A DNA stretch of 57,311 nucleotides from JBFGJY01 sp041576975 (GTDB lineage: Bacteria > Pseudomonadota > Gammaproteobacteria > UBA4575): positions 1 to 57,311 of the forward strand of contig JBFGJY010000007.1 of the NCBI GenBank assembly GCA_041576975.1, given 5' to 3'. Both the position numbers and the translations under genes were made by a program. Shown piece by piece: positions 34,593 to 43,690 of the stretch (position 1 is its first letter; each line of letters begins with the position of its first letter). Under the pieces are notes generated by a model. The model was not told the origin of the DNA. It worked only from the letters and a program-made list of their open reading frames with translations, and did no database searches.

Positions 34593-35762
34593 TTATACAA
34601 ATCTTGGTGCAGTTGAAAATAATGAATAACGCCTATAGCTCATCGCCTTTTTTATTCGTTGCAAGGCAAGCTCATTGGCCGCTTGCCGAGGTAGTATTTT
34701 TCGCTTCATTGTGTCTTCAAGAACTAACCGTGTATTACGGCGTAACTTCTCTTCAATTGCCTGCATCGCTTGAGCTTCACTCGCTTGACGATATTCAGAT
34801 GCTGCACAAATCACACCTCCTGCATTAGCGATAAAGTCTGGTACGCACATCACCCCTTTGTTTGCCAATATCATTTCTGCTTCATGTGTGGCAGGTATAT
34901 TTGCACCTTCAATCACAAGTTTAGCTTTTAAGCGCTCTACATTATCTTTATTAATCACATCTGGGCGCGCAGCAGGAATCCAAATTTCACATTCAATATC
35001 GATCACGCCCTCACGATCCAACTTTTCTGCATCGTCATAGTCACCCACTTGCCCACCATCAGATTTGATTTCAATCAGTTTTGCTACGTCTAATCCATTT
35101 GGATTATAAATAGCGCCAGCTGAGTCGGAAGTGGCAACTAGCAAAGCGCCTTTATCCGCTAAAAAATGCGCTACATGTTTTCCTACTGCTCCAAACCCTT
35201 GCACAACGATTCGCGTATTTTTTAATTCATAGTCACAATATTCCAAAGCTACTTCAGTAACATGGGTTAATCCCCAACCCGTAGCACCAATCTCATCCAA
35301 GGGGATTCCACCTAATTCTCTTGGCAATCCCACAACACGTCCGATCTCGTCTTTAACCCATGCCATACATCCTTCATCGGTGCCCATATCCGGAGCAAAA
35401 ATATAATCTTCTGTTTGACGCAATGCGTTTGCCATTGCCCTTATAAGATGTTCCTTATCTTCATTTGGCATTTTTGGATCCCCAAACAAAACTGCTTTAC
35501 CTCCACCATGGGGTAATCCTGCAGCAGCATTTTTAAACGTCATAGCACGCGCCAAACGAAAACATTCTTTAGAGCTAACATCTTCTGCCATCCGCAAGCC
35601 ACCGATTGATGGACCAGCAGCTATATTATCCACCACTAGAATTGCCTTAAGATTCACGGATGGTTCATATACATGGATTACTTTTAAAGGTCCTAATTCA
35701 TCTGTAAACTCAAAACCTTCTTTAAAAGCTGCGCTAACCCTTTTATCTAAAAAGCTCACCAT
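34593..35762 (-). CDS. Glu/Leu/Phe/Val dehydrogenase family protein
   Basis: A 389-aa NAD(P)-dependent amino-acid dehydrogenase. The N-terminal catalytic domain has GGLRMAEDV, the MTFKNAAAGLPHGGGKAV lysine segment and APDMGTDEGCMAWV; the Rossmann domain has VVQGFGAVGKHVA (GxGxxG). It reversibly deaminates an L-amino acid to a 2-oxo acid and ammonia. The length is shorter than hexameric E. coli GdhA (447 aa) and nearer to leucine/phenylalanine-type or short glutamate enzymes, so substrate is open. It starts 12 bp after the HPF stop, hence co-transcribed; AGGAAAT precedes the ATG. It could link anaerobic amino-acid use with redox balance. Confidence 0.9.
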   Translation of the reverse strand: MVSFLDKRVSAAFKEGFEFTDELGPLKVIHVYEPSVNLKAILVVDNIAAGPSIGGLRMAEDVSSKECFRLARAMTFKNAAAGLPHGGGKAVLFGDPKMPNEDKEHLIRAMANALRQTEDYIFAPDMGTDEGCMAWVKDEIGRVVGLPRELGGIPLDEIGATGWGLTHVTEVALEYCDYELKNTRIVVQGFGAVGKHVAHFLADKGALLVATSDSAGAIYNPNGLDVAKLIEIKSDGGQVGDYDDAEKLDREGVIDIECEIWIPAARPDVINKDNVERLKAKLVIEGANIPATHEAEMILANKGVMCVPDFIANAGGVICAASEYRQASEAQAMQAIEEKLRRNTRLVLEDTMKRKILPRQAANELALQRIKKAMSYRRYSLFSTAPRFV

Positions 35763-35773
35763 TGCTATATTTC

Positions 35774-36163
35774 CTAATCTTCAGGAAATAATCGTTTTGC
35801 CCGCGATCCGCGTGATGCACCCTCGTGACTTTTAATATCTCCCCTTCGTACGCGCGCGTAATCCTCAAGTTGTCGTCGTGCTGCGCCAAAAGCATCTCGA
35901 ATAGCAACATATACATCTTCGTGAGCGTGTTTATCATGTTTTTTTTGACTCACTACAATTTCTTTTTCAGGAACGGTTATATCAATTCGCACATCATAGA
36001 GGTTGCCTTTATGATGGTGATGGTGCTCAGCTTCTACAGCGATCCGACAATGCATAATATGTGGATAGTACTGCTCAAGTTTTTTTACCTTTTCGCGAAT
36101 TTTTGCCTCAACAGCATCTGAATGTGGAAAACCTCTAAACGTTATTTGTACAGGTGATTGCAT
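35774..36163 (-). CDS. Ribosome hibernation factor, HPF/RaiA family
   Basis: A 129-aa S30AE-fold protein that blocks the decoding site of idle ribosomes. The N-terminal two-thirds (FRGFPHSDAVEAKIREKVKK ... YDVRIDITVPEKEIVV ... HEDVYVAIRDAFGAARRQLE) is the S30AE domain; a basic tail follows. It carries a His cluster, EAEHHHHHKG (about 45-54), common in this proteobacterial subgroup and possibly metal-binding. It lacks the long-HPF dimerisation domain. Its position between lon and the dehydrogenase gene is typical of a stress operon rather than the usual rpoN-hpf-ptsN locus, so it is probably a second, oxygen-controlled copy. The mycobacterial DosR regulon also has an S30AE-type protein (Rv0079). 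Confidence 0.92.
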   Translation of the reverse strand: MQSPVQITFRGFPHSDAVEAKIREKVKKLEQYYPHIMHCRIAVEAEHHHHHKGNLYDVRIDITVPEKEIVVSQKKHDKHAHEDVYVAIRDAFGAARRQLEDYARVRRGDIKSHEGASRGSRAKRLFPED

Positions 36164-36238
36164 TTTTGAACCTCTATATCTAGTTTTGTAATGCTGTTGT
36201 AGTTTGAGTTTATTATGCCACTCACTACTCTTTGGTGT

Positions 36239-38599
36239 TTATGCAACTTTATTTAGTATTTGTACTGTTGGAATCGCCTGAGCTAATACTTCCTCAACAC
36301 GTTCTGCAAACACAAATTTCATTTTGTCTAGGACATGCTTTGGCAAATCGCGAAGATCATTCTCGTTACTTTTAGGTAGAATTACTCGATAGATTCCTGC
36401 GCGATGAGCTGCCAAAACTTTTTCCTTTATTCCACCAACAGGAAGTACTAATCCAGTTAGCGTTATCTCGCCTGTCATTGCAGTATCAAGTCGAGCAGCT
36501 GAATTTAAATACAAAGATGCTAATGAAGTAACCATCGTCACACCAGCAGAAGGCCCGTCCTTGGGTGTAGCACCTGCAGGAACATGAATATGTACACCAG
36601 ACTTGCTTATCTTATCTTTGTTAAGCTGTAGTTGATCGGCATGTGACCAAAGATAACTTTGTGCGGCTTTAGCTGATTCTTGCATTATGTCACCTAATTG
36701 CCCTGTCAACATTAGTTCTTTGCCTTCGGGTAACAGTGCAGACTCGACATATATAACTACTCCACCTACTTGTGTCCACGCTAAACCTGCAGCTACACCT
36801 GGCGGCAAGGACTCTCTAGCTTCTTCCATTGTAAATTTTGGTGGACCGAGCAAATCAATTAAGTCTTCTTTTTTTATGGTTACCTTTTCTTGATTCCCCT
36901 GCGCTACACGCATTGCGATCTTGCGTGCAAGCTTACCAATAGTGCGCTCTAGTTGACGCACCCCTGATTCACGTGTGTATTTATGGATAATCGAATAGAG
37001 AGTTTCGTCAGGAATTGTGAGCTGTTCCAAACTTAATCCTGACTCTTTTACATTTCGATCAATTAAATAACGTATTGCAATTTCTTTTTTTTCTTCATCG
37101 CTATACCCTGAGAGATGGATAACTTCGAGACGATCTAACAAAGGTGTCGGTATCGTGTCTAATGTGTTTGCGGTAACAATAAAAAATACATCTGATAAAT
37201 CGAATGGAAGATCCAAATAGTTATCATGAAATTCACTGTTCTGTTCGGGATCTAAAATCTCCATAAGTGCGGCAGCTGGATCACCCCTAAAATCACGGCC
37301 GAGCTTATCGACTTCATCGAGCATTAATAATGGATTGTTTACTCCGACTCGGTGAATAGCTTCAATTATTCTTCCTGGCATAGCACCAATATAAGTTCGC
37401 CGGTGCCCTCTCAGCTCGGCTTCATCATGTAATCCACCAAGGCTCATGCGCTCAAACTTTCTTCCAAGTGCTCTCGAAATAGACTGCCCCAGTGATGTTT
37501 TACCCACACCCGGTGGACCTACAAAGCAAATAATTGGTGATTTAGCTTCGGGATTAAGTTTCATCACCGCTAAATGTTCTACTATGCGTTCCTTAACATC
37601 CTCCAAATCGAAGTGATCATGATCTAATGTTTTTCTAGAATGGTCTAAGTCATATACATCTTGTGTAGACTTATTCCATGGAAGTTCAATTACAAGATCG
37701 AGGTGCGTACGTGTTAATTGATAATCAGGAGATGCAGCCGACATTCGTTCAAGACGTGCAAGTTCTTTTTCTACCTCTTTAACTACAAAATCCGGTATAT
37801 CTGCTTCTTCAGACTTTTTTCTCAATTCCACTACATCGGCTTGTTCAGGACTACTTTCACCTAACTCTTCTTGAATTGTGCGCAATTGTTGTCGTAATAA
37901 AAACTCACGCTGCTGCTTATCCATCTTGGATTGTGTGGTTGAGGCAATTTTAGTTTGTAATTCAAGTATTTGGACTTCATGATTTAAATACTCAATGATA
38001 AGTTCAAGAGCCTGGTGTTGAGTTTGTGCCGACAGCAAGGCTTGATGTTTACTAATATCTATAGACAGCAAAGAGGCAAGCACATAAGCCTGGTGTATTG
38101 GTAATCTCAGCCCAGAAATTAACTTATCTAAATCAAGTCCAATTTCAAATGCGCTTAAAGCTAAAACTTTATGTCCTAGCTCTAGCATGGATCGCTGTAA
38201 TGCTTCAATCTCAGATCCAGAATCATCAGGATCGGGAAGATAACGAACTTTTAAACTTATATAAGGGGATCTTTGAACAATATCAATGCGTTCTATTCTT
38301 TGAACTCCTTGCACCATCATATGGATCATATTTTCGTGTCGGTGCATTCTTCTTATAACCCCGACACTACCTATGCTATATAAATCTTCTATTTTAGGAG
38401 ACTCAACGGTTGCGTCCCTTTGCGCAAAAATACCTACTAATTTATCCTCGCTAGCAAGTGCTGCCTCTATTGCTGCTTGAGAATCAGCCCTTCCAACAGA
38501 AATTGGTATCGTTAAGTTTGGATATAACAAACTATTTCTCAATGGAATAGCTGGCAATTTGGTTTCTTGTATTTTCTTTTCTTCATTCATGCTCATCAC
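36239..38599 (-). CDS. lon: Lon ATP-dependent protease
   Basis: A 786-aa LonA: N-terminal substrate-binding domain (about 1-210, LPAIPLRNSLLYPNLTIPIS), coiled linker, AAA+ module with GPPGVGKTSLGQ and a DEVDKLG Walker B, and a C-terminal protease domain with catalytic Ser684 in KDGPSAGVTM and Lys727 in GIKEKVLAAH, 43 residues apart as in E. coli. It degrades misfolded and regulatory proteins. GTG at 38599 overlaps the Hsp20 stop (GTGA); ATG at 38596 is the alternative start. Not next to clpX or hupB as the usual housekeeping copy is; with Hsp20 it forms a hold-then-degrade pair transcribed from the FNR-type promoter near 39020-39060. Confidence 0.97.
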   Translation of the reverse strand: MMSMNEEKKIQETKLPAIPLRNSLLYPNLTIPISVGRADSQAAIEAALASEDKLVGIFAQRDATVESPKIEDLYSIGSVGVIRRMHRHENMIHMMVQGVQRIERIDIVQRSPYISLKVRYLPDPDDSGSEIEALQRSMLELGHKVLALSAFEIGLDLDKLISGLRLPIHQAYVLASLLSIDISKHQALLSAQTQHQALELIIEYLNHEVQILELQTKIASTTQSKMDKQQREFLLRQQLRTIQEELGESSPEQADVVELRKKSEEADIPDFVVKEVEKELARLERMSAASPDYQLTRTHLDLVIELPWNKSTQDVYDLDHSRKTLDHDHFDLEDVKERIVEHLAVMKLNPEAKSPIICFVGPPGVGKTSLGQSISRALGRKFERMSLGGLHDEAELRGHRRTYIGAMPGRIIEAIHRVGVNNPLLMLDEVDKLGRDFRGDPAAALMEILDPEQNSEFHDNYLDLPFDLSDVFFIVTANTLDTIPTPLLDRLEVIHLSGYSDEEKKEIAIRYLIDRNVKESGLSLEQLTIPDETLYSIIHKYTRESGVRQLERTIGKLARKIAMRVAQGNQEKVTIKKEDLIDLLGPPKFTMEEARESLPPGVAAGLAWTQVGGVVIYVESALLPEGKELMLTGQLGDIMQESAKAAQSYLWSHADQLQLNKDKISKSGVHIHVPAGATPKDGPSAGVTMVTSLASLYLNSAARLDTAMTGEITLTGLVLPVGGIKEKVLAAHRAGIYRVILPKSNENDLRDLPKHVLDKMKFVFAERVEEVLAQAIPTVQILNKVA

Positions 38600-38979
38600 T
38601 TTTTACAATGTAAATGAATCAACAACATGCCTTGATTAAAGTCCATGACAATTTTTGCATCCTCTAGTTTTTCTGGAAGTTCAATCACTCGTTCAAAACG
38701 ATTATATGAGATTTCCATCTTGTAGGCTTCAGAAGCATCTTTGGCTACTAGATCGCGGCGTTTACCCTCAATTTTTAAGATCGTACCTGATACATTAACT
38801 TCAATATCATCTTGTCTTACACCAGCAAGCTCTAATTTTATTAACCACCCTTTTCTATAGCGATAGATATCAGCTCTTGGATGCCAATTCGATTTAAGTA
38901 TTGGTTCGCTTGAATCTCCAAATAGTTGCTCTACAATTTCTGATAATTCTTTATTTATCATGGTGCTACTTAGTAACAT
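38596..38979 (-). CDS. Small heat-shock protein, Hsp20/alpha-crystallin family
   Basis: A 127-aa holdase chaperone: short N-terminal arm (about 1-33), alpha-crystallin domain (RADIYRYRKGWLIKLELAGV to the C-terminus, about 34-125) with the VSGTILKIEGKRRD core. It lacks a clear C-terminal IxI motif. It binds unfolding proteins without ATP and hands them to DnaK or Lon. The stop overlaps the lon start by 4 bp, so the two are translationally coupled. First gene of the leftward series Hsp20-Lon-HPF-dehydrogenase; promoter with FNR-type box and TATATT upstream. HspX of M. tuberculosis, the marker of the DosR regulon, belongs to the same family. Confidence 0.93.
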   Translation of the reverse strand: MLLSSTMINKELSEIVEQLFGDSSEPILKSNWHPRADIYRYRKGWLIKLELAGVRQDDIEVNVSGTILKIEGKRRDLVAKDASEAYKMEISYNRFERVIELPEKLEDAKIVMDFNQGMLLIHLHCKK

Positions 38980-39021
38980 TCCTTATATAAAGCCTAAATA
39001 TTTGAGTAATTACTTAGAACA

Positions 39022-39062
39022 AATATAAAGTGATACTCGAGCACAATATTGACCAACATCAA
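39022..39062. promoter_or_regulatory. Divergent FNR-type promoter, Hsp20-lon unit / archease-rtcB unit
   Basis: TTGAC-CAAC-ATCAA (39049-39062) has one change from consensus. Leftward, TATATT (39027-39022) is 31 bp from the box centre, ideal for class II activation of hsp20. Rightward no equally good -10 is seen at the matching distance (CAATAG near 39088), so control of archease-rtcB is possible but weaker. Confidence 0.68.
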
Positions 39063-39220
39063 AATAGCTACACTCTATTATCTGTTTCAATAGGGTTTTT
39101 ATTGGTCTACAAGCTTTTATCGCAAGTGGCCAAACTAGTACGAAGCTAATGGAGACTAATCTTGTTCCTACATATCACGCCACTAGCTCTTTTAACGGAC
39201 CATAAGCTAATAACGCATTT

Positions 39221-39643
39221 ATGGTAGTGCCTCACTGGGAGCATTTTCCTCACGATGCCGACATTGGGATAAAAGGTTTTGGCCAATCAATAAACGAAGC
39301 ATTTGAGCAAGCCGCTTTAGCTATGACGGCGGTCATTACTGATCCTAAGACAGTAGCTCATAGTGAAATGGTTGAAATTGCATGTGAAGCGCCTGATGAA
39401 GAGTTACTTTTTGTCGATTGGCTTAATGAATTGGTGTATGAGATGGCAACACGGAATATGTTGTTTGGAAAGTATCAAGTAAGCGTCAGTCACAATAGCT
39501 TACTCGGCCAAGCGTGGGGTGAAAAAATAGACTTCTTAAAACATGAGCCTGTTGTTGAAGTAAAAGGTGCTACATATACATCTTTGAGTGTCAAGCATAA
39601 TGATGATGAAGCGTGGATAGCTCAGTGTGTAATAGATGTTTAA
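39221..39643 (+). CDS. Archease, RtcB activator
   Basis: A 140-aa archease-fold protein. The conserved HDADIGIKGFG (residues 11-21) carries the metal-binding Asp/His, and the C-terminus ends CVIDV as in the family. Archease speeds RtcB guanylylation and lets it turn over many times. The rtcB start follows 34 bp later in the same direction, so a functional pair is clear. The gene diverges from hsp20 across 241 bp holding an FNR-type box. Confidence 0.93.
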   Translation: MVVPHWEHFPHDADIGIKGFGQSINEAFEQAALAMTAVITDPKTVAHSEMVEIACEAPDEELLFVDWLNELVYEMATRNMLFGKYQVSVSHNSLLGQAWGEKIDFLKHEPVVEVKGATYTSLSVKHNDDEAWIAQCVIDV

Positions 39644-39677
39644 ATATTAATTGTTATCAGATAATCAAGTCGTTGTT

Positions 39678-41108
39678 ATGGATCTCGAATTATTAAATAG
39701 AAAATCTGAATTCACTTGGCAGATTGAGCCTTACGGTAAGATGCAAGTACCAGGTGTAATTTATGGCAGTGAAAAACTAATTCAAGAGATGGATCATAAG
39801 GTATATGAACAAGTGACCAATGTTGCAACTTTACCTGGAATTGTTGAAGCATCTTATGCGATGCCAGATGCTCATTGGGGTTATGGCTTTCCGATTGGAG
39901 GTGTTGCAGCATTTGATGCAAACTCTGATGGTGTAATCTCTGCTGGTGGGGTGGGATTTGATATTTCTTGTGGGGTGCGCACTTTACACACAGGATTAAT
40001 TCATGAAGACATAGAAAATTTAAAAACTAAACTTGCAGATAAACTTTATCGTAATGTACCGGTCGGTGTTGGCAGCACCGGACGCATCAAACTTGATGCC
40101 GCTGAAATGGACGCAATGTTAACAGGTGGGGCGCAATGGGCTATACAACAAGGCTATGGTGAAAATGAAGATTTAGAACGTATTGAAGAACACGGTTGTA
40201 TGCCTGATGCTAAACCAGAAGAGGTTTCACAGCATGCTAAAAAACGCCAACAGAGAGAAATGGGAACGCTTGGCTCTGGAAATCATTATTTAGAAGTTCA
40301 ATATGTTGCTGAATTGTTTGATATTGATATCGCTGAAGTATTTGGCCTTAAACTCGGAGAGATCTTGGTTAGCATACATTGCGGTTCTCGCGGCTTAGGT
40401 CATCAAATTGGAACAGAGTTTCTTAAAAAAATGGCGATTACTGCAAGTGAATTTGGAATTTCGTTACCTGATCGTGAACTTGCTTGCGCTCCTTTAAATT
40501 CCTCTCTTGGACAAGCCTACCTTGGTGCCATGCGTGCGGCAATTAATTGTGCACTTGCTAATCGTGAAATTATCACACATCTTACAAGAGAAGTATTTGC
40601 CGAATTATTTCCAAAAACAAAGTTGACTTTACTCTATGACGTTTCGCATAACACATGCAAAATGGAGAAACACTCTATTGATGGTAAACAAAAAGAATTA
40701 TTTGTACATCGCAAAGGTGCAACTCGCGCGTTTGGACCTGGACATGCAGAGTTACCAGAGGATTTTCGCAAGACTGGACAACCTGTTCTAATCGGTGGTT
40801 CCATGGGTACGGAATCTTATGTATTAGTTGGAACACAACAGGCCGAAGTACTTTCATTTAGTTCTTCCTGTCATGGCGCCGGACGCAGTATGAGCCGTCA
40901 TCAAGCAAAACGAACTTGGAATGGTCGAGCTTTAGTGGATCAACTTGCTAATGAAGGCATTATTATTCGTAGCCCTTCTATGCGGGGAGTTGTAGAGGAA
41001 GCTCCAGGCGCATATAAAGACGTGTCAGCTGTTGTGAATGTAGCACATCATGCAGGCCTATCACGAAAAGTTGCACGCCTCAAGCCAGTCGTTTGCATTA
41101 AGGGATAA
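39678..41108 (+). CDS. rtcB: RNA-splicing ligase RtcB
   Basis: A 476-aa GTP- and Mn2+-dependent ligase joining 2',3'-cyclic phosphate or 3'-phosphate RNA ends to 5'-OH ends. I prefer ATG 39678; a TTG at 39651 would add nine residues. All metal and guanylylation motifs are present: VGFDISCGVR, GSGNHYLEVQ, HCGSRGLGHQ, YDVSHNTCKMEKH, and the guanylated His399 in SCHGAGRSMSR. It should be active and would repair RNAs cut by toxins such as MazF-type or anticodon nucleases. With archease upstream and DUF72 overlapping downstream (stop TAATG), it forms the core of a repair operon. No RtcR regulator or RtcA cyclase is nearby, unlike E. coli. Confidence 0.96.
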   Translation: MDLELLNRKSEFTWQIEPYGKMQVPGVIYGSEKLIQEMDHKVYEQVTNVATLPGIVEASYAMPDAHWGYGFPIGGVAAFDANSDGVISAGGVGFDISCGVRTLHTGLIHEDIENLKTKLADKLYRNVPVGVGSTGRIKLDAAEMDAMLTGGAQWAIQQGYGENEDLERIEEHGCMPDAKPEEVSQHAKKRQQREMGTLGSGNHYLEVQYVAELFDIDIAEVFGLKLGEILVSIHCGSRGLGHQIGTEFLKKMAITASEFGISLPDRELACAPLNSSLGQAYLGAMRAAINCALANREIITHLTREVFAELFPKTKLTLLYDVSHNTCKMEKHSIDGKQKELFVHRKGATRAFGPGHAELPEDFRKTGQPVLIGGSMGTESYVLVGTQQAEVLSFSSSCHGAGRSMSRHQAKRTWNGRALVDQLANEGIIIRSPSMRGVVEEAPGAYKDVSAVVNVAHHAGLSRKVARLKPVVCIKG

Positions 41109-41884
41109 TGGTGAGTAATAAACACGCCTACATTGGCACAAGTGGATGGAGCTATGATCATTGGAAAGATGATTTTTATAAAGGCATCCCAAGAAAAAAC
41201 TGGTTGCGATTCTGTGCTGAAAAATTTTCTTCCATCGAGATCAATTCTACTTTTTATCACCTTCAACATAGAAAAACATTTAAACACTGGCATGATCAAA
41301 CCCCAGAAAATTTTCATTTTTCAATCAAAGCCAATCGATATCTGACTCATAATAAAAAGCTTAATGACCCAATTCCTTGTGTCCAGCTTGAATGTGAACA
41401 CGCTCATGTGCTTGGAGACAAACTTGCTGCTGTAGTTTGGCAGTTGCCCAGTTACTTTCATAAAAATGTTAACAAGCTCCATGCATTTGCACGAGCATTG
41501 CAATTTTGGCCCGATACACGTCACGTTCTGGAGTTTCGACATGCTTCTTGGTTTGACCAAGAAGTAAGTCAATGTCTGAGCGATTACAACATAGCAGTAT
41601 GTATATCTGACGCGGCCAATTGGCCTAATTGGGACACAGTTACAACAGACGTGGCATATGTTCGCCTGCATGGTCATAAAAGAACTTATGCATCAGCATA
41701 TAGCAAGTCTTCACTTATGTTTTGGACAAAACGCATAAAGACTTGGCTTACAGAAGACAGGGATGTCCATGTCTATTTTGATAATGATGCAGAAGGCGCC
41801 GCCCCATATGATGCACTTCGCTTAATTAAATTACTTAAAGAAGAATCGCAAAAACATCATCACGCCAAGATGTCATATAAATAG
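41108..41884 (+). CDS. DUF72 domain protein (YecE-like)
   Basis: A 258-aa protein of the DUF72 TIM-barrel family. Typical segments are YIGTSGWSYDHWK at the N-terminus, FSSIEINSTFYHLQ, FSIKANRYLTHNKKL, LEFRHASWF and YVRLHGH near the C-terminus, plus VYFDNDAEG. The family is widespread but has no firm biochemical role; the barrel and conserved acidic/His residues suggest a metal-dependent endonuclease-like or isomerase fold. The ATG shares its first base with the rtcB stop (TAATG), so it is translated with rtcB, suggesting a role in the same RNA/DNA repair process. Confidence 0.9.
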   Translation: MVSNKHAYIGTSGWSYDHWKDDFYKGIPRKNWLRFCAEKFSSIEINSTFYHLQHRKTFKHWHDQTPENFHFSIKANRYLTHNKKLNDPIPCVQLECEHAHVLGDKLAAVVWQLPSYFHKNVNKLHAFARALQFWPDTRHVLEFRHASWFDQEVSQCLSDYNIAVCISDAANWPNWDTVTTDVAYVRLHGHKRTYASAYSKSSLMFWTKRIKTWLTEDRDVHVYFDNDAEGAAPYDALRLIKLLKEESQKHHHAKMSYK

Positions 41885-41937
41885 GTAAGTTGCTATTCGT
41901 CTTAGATATGGATTTAAACGAATGTTTAGAGATATAG

Positions 41938-43665
41938 ATGAGTATACACAACGCTGATATCGCGAACATATTCGAAGAAATCGCAGATCTGCTTGAAATC
42001 GAAGGCGCTAACCCATTTCGCATACGTGCCTACCGCAACGCTGCTCGTACAATTCAGTCGATGGCGCAAGACATTAAAATACTTATTGATCAAGGAGAAG
42101 ATCTAAAAAAAATACATAGTATAGGCAAAGACTTAGAAGCGAAGATACGAGAGATTATTAATACTGAGGAATGCAAAACGCTCTTAGATTTACAGAAGCG
42201 TGTCCCTGCTGCTCTTTCTAATTTATTAAAAGTTCCTGGCCTCGGCCCTAGGCGGGTGCAAACTCTGCATAAAAAACTTGGAATCAATACGCCAAAACAA
42301 TTGGAACAAGCCATTCGTAAAGGCCAAGTTCGTCAACTGGCCGGGTTTGGACAAAAAATTGAAGAGAAAATTTTACATGCACTTGAAGCACATGCAGAAA
42401 AAAAGCGGCGTTTCACATTAGCGATCGCGGGCCAGTATGCAGAACCACTAGCAGCATACCTGAAAAGCATTAAAGACGTTAGTCGTGTTGCTATCGCAGG
42501 TAGCTATCGACGCCAAAAAGAGGCTGTTGGTGATATTGATATTCTTGCCATTGCAAGTAAAAACAGTCCCGTAATAGAGCGCTTTACGACCTACGATGAA
42601 GTAGCAAATGTAGTCTCGAAAGGTACCACTCGAGCCTCGATAATTTTACGCTGTGGGCTACAAGTAGATCTTCGAGTAGTTGAAAAACAAAGTCTAGGCG
42701 CTGCATTACAGTACTTTACAGGTTCTAAAGCTCACAACATTGCAATTCGCCGATTGGGACAACAACGTGGCTTGAAGATTAATGAGTATGGGGTCTTCAA
42801 AAAAGATCAGCGCGTTGCGGGCAATACGGAAAAATCTGTTTATCACGCAGTAGGTTTGCCTCTTATACCGGAGGAGCTGCGCGAGAATCGTGGAGAAATT
42901 GAGGCTGCCCAACAAAATGTACTGCCCAAGCTAATAAAGCTGCCAGATCTGAAAGGTGATCTGCACATGCACACACGAGCTTCAGATGGTAGAGACACAA
43001 TTAAACAAATGGTTGATGCAGCACAACAATATGGATTCCAATATATCGCCATAACTGAGCACTCTAAAAGTCTTCCTGTTGCACATGGCCTTGATGCTAA
43101 CGATTTGGCAAAGCAAATTGAAGAAATTGATCGCATAAATGAAAAGCTCAAAGGTATCCAAATTCTAAAAGGTATTGAAGTGGAAATTTTAGAGGACGGC
43201 AGTCTAGATCTTCCGAATTCGATTCTAGGCAAATTAGACCTCGTAGTAGGCGCTGTACATAGCAAATTTAACCTTACTCGTGCCAAACAAACACGCCGAA
43301 TTATGTGTGCCATTAATCATCGTTACTTTAGTATTTTGGCACACCCAAGTGGCAGATTATTAACCGAACGTGAACCCTATAGTGTTGATATGAGTCGCGT
43401 CATTCGCGAAGCAAAGAACCGTGGTTGTTTTCTTGAACTCAATACGCAGCCAAAACGACTAGATCTGATCGACAGGCATTGTCAAACCGCAAAAAATGAA
43501 GGTGTACTAATTTGCATCAATTCTGATGCACACGACACCAACGGATTTAACAACTTGAGATTTGGCATCGGTCAAGCACGGCGAGGATGGTTGACTGCAC
43601 GAGATGTAGTTAACACTCGGCCAATTAATCAATTTCGTAAACTGCTTAAATCTACGATGCAATAA
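41938..43665 (+). CDS. polX: DNA polymerase X with PHP exonuclease domain
   Basis: A 575-aa bacterial PolX. N-terminal 8-kDa and helix-hairpin-helix region (NPFRIRAYRNAARTIQ; VPGLGPRRVQTLHKKL), then the nucleotidyltransferase core with GSYRRQKEAVGDIDIL (catalytic Asp199 and Asp201), then a C-terminal PHP domain (about 337-575) with LHMHTRASDG, ITEHS, ILAHPSGR and INSDAHD metal ligands. Such enzymes fill short gaps in base-excision repair and have Mn2+-dependent 3'-5' exonuclease and AP-endonuclease activity. All metal motifs are intact. It is 53 bp after the DUF72 gene and 25 bp before the SDR gene, in one rightward unit. Confidence 0.96.
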   Translation: MSIHNADIANIFEEIADLLEIEGANPFRIRAYRNAARTIQSMAQDIKILIDQGEDLKKIHSIGKDLEAKIREIINTEECKTLLDLQKRVPAALSNLLKVPGLGPRRVQTLHKKLGINTPKQLEQAIRKGQVRQLAGFGQKIEEKILHALEAHAEKKRRFTLAIAGQYAEPLAAYLKSIKDVSRVAIAGSYRRQKEAVGDIDILAIASKNSPVIERFTTYDEVANVVSKGTTRASIILRCGLQVDLRVVEKQSLGAALQYFTGSKAHNIAIRRLGQQRGLKINEYGVFKKDQRVAGNTEKSVYHAVGLPLIPEELRENRGEIEAAQQNVLPKLIKLPDLKGDLHMHTRASDGRDTIKQMVDAAQQYGFQYIAITEHSKSLPVAHGLDANDLAKQIEEIDRINEKLKGIQILKGIEVEILEDGSLDLPNSILGKLDLVVGAVHSKFNLTRAKQTRRIMCAINHRYFSILAHPSGRLLTEREPYSVDMSRVIREAKNRGCFLELNTQPKRLDLIDRHCQTAKNEGVLICINSDAHDTNGFNNLRFGIGQARRGWLTARDVVNTRPINQFRKLLKSTMQ

Positions 43666-43690
43666 AAAATGTATTCATATTTAAATCAAA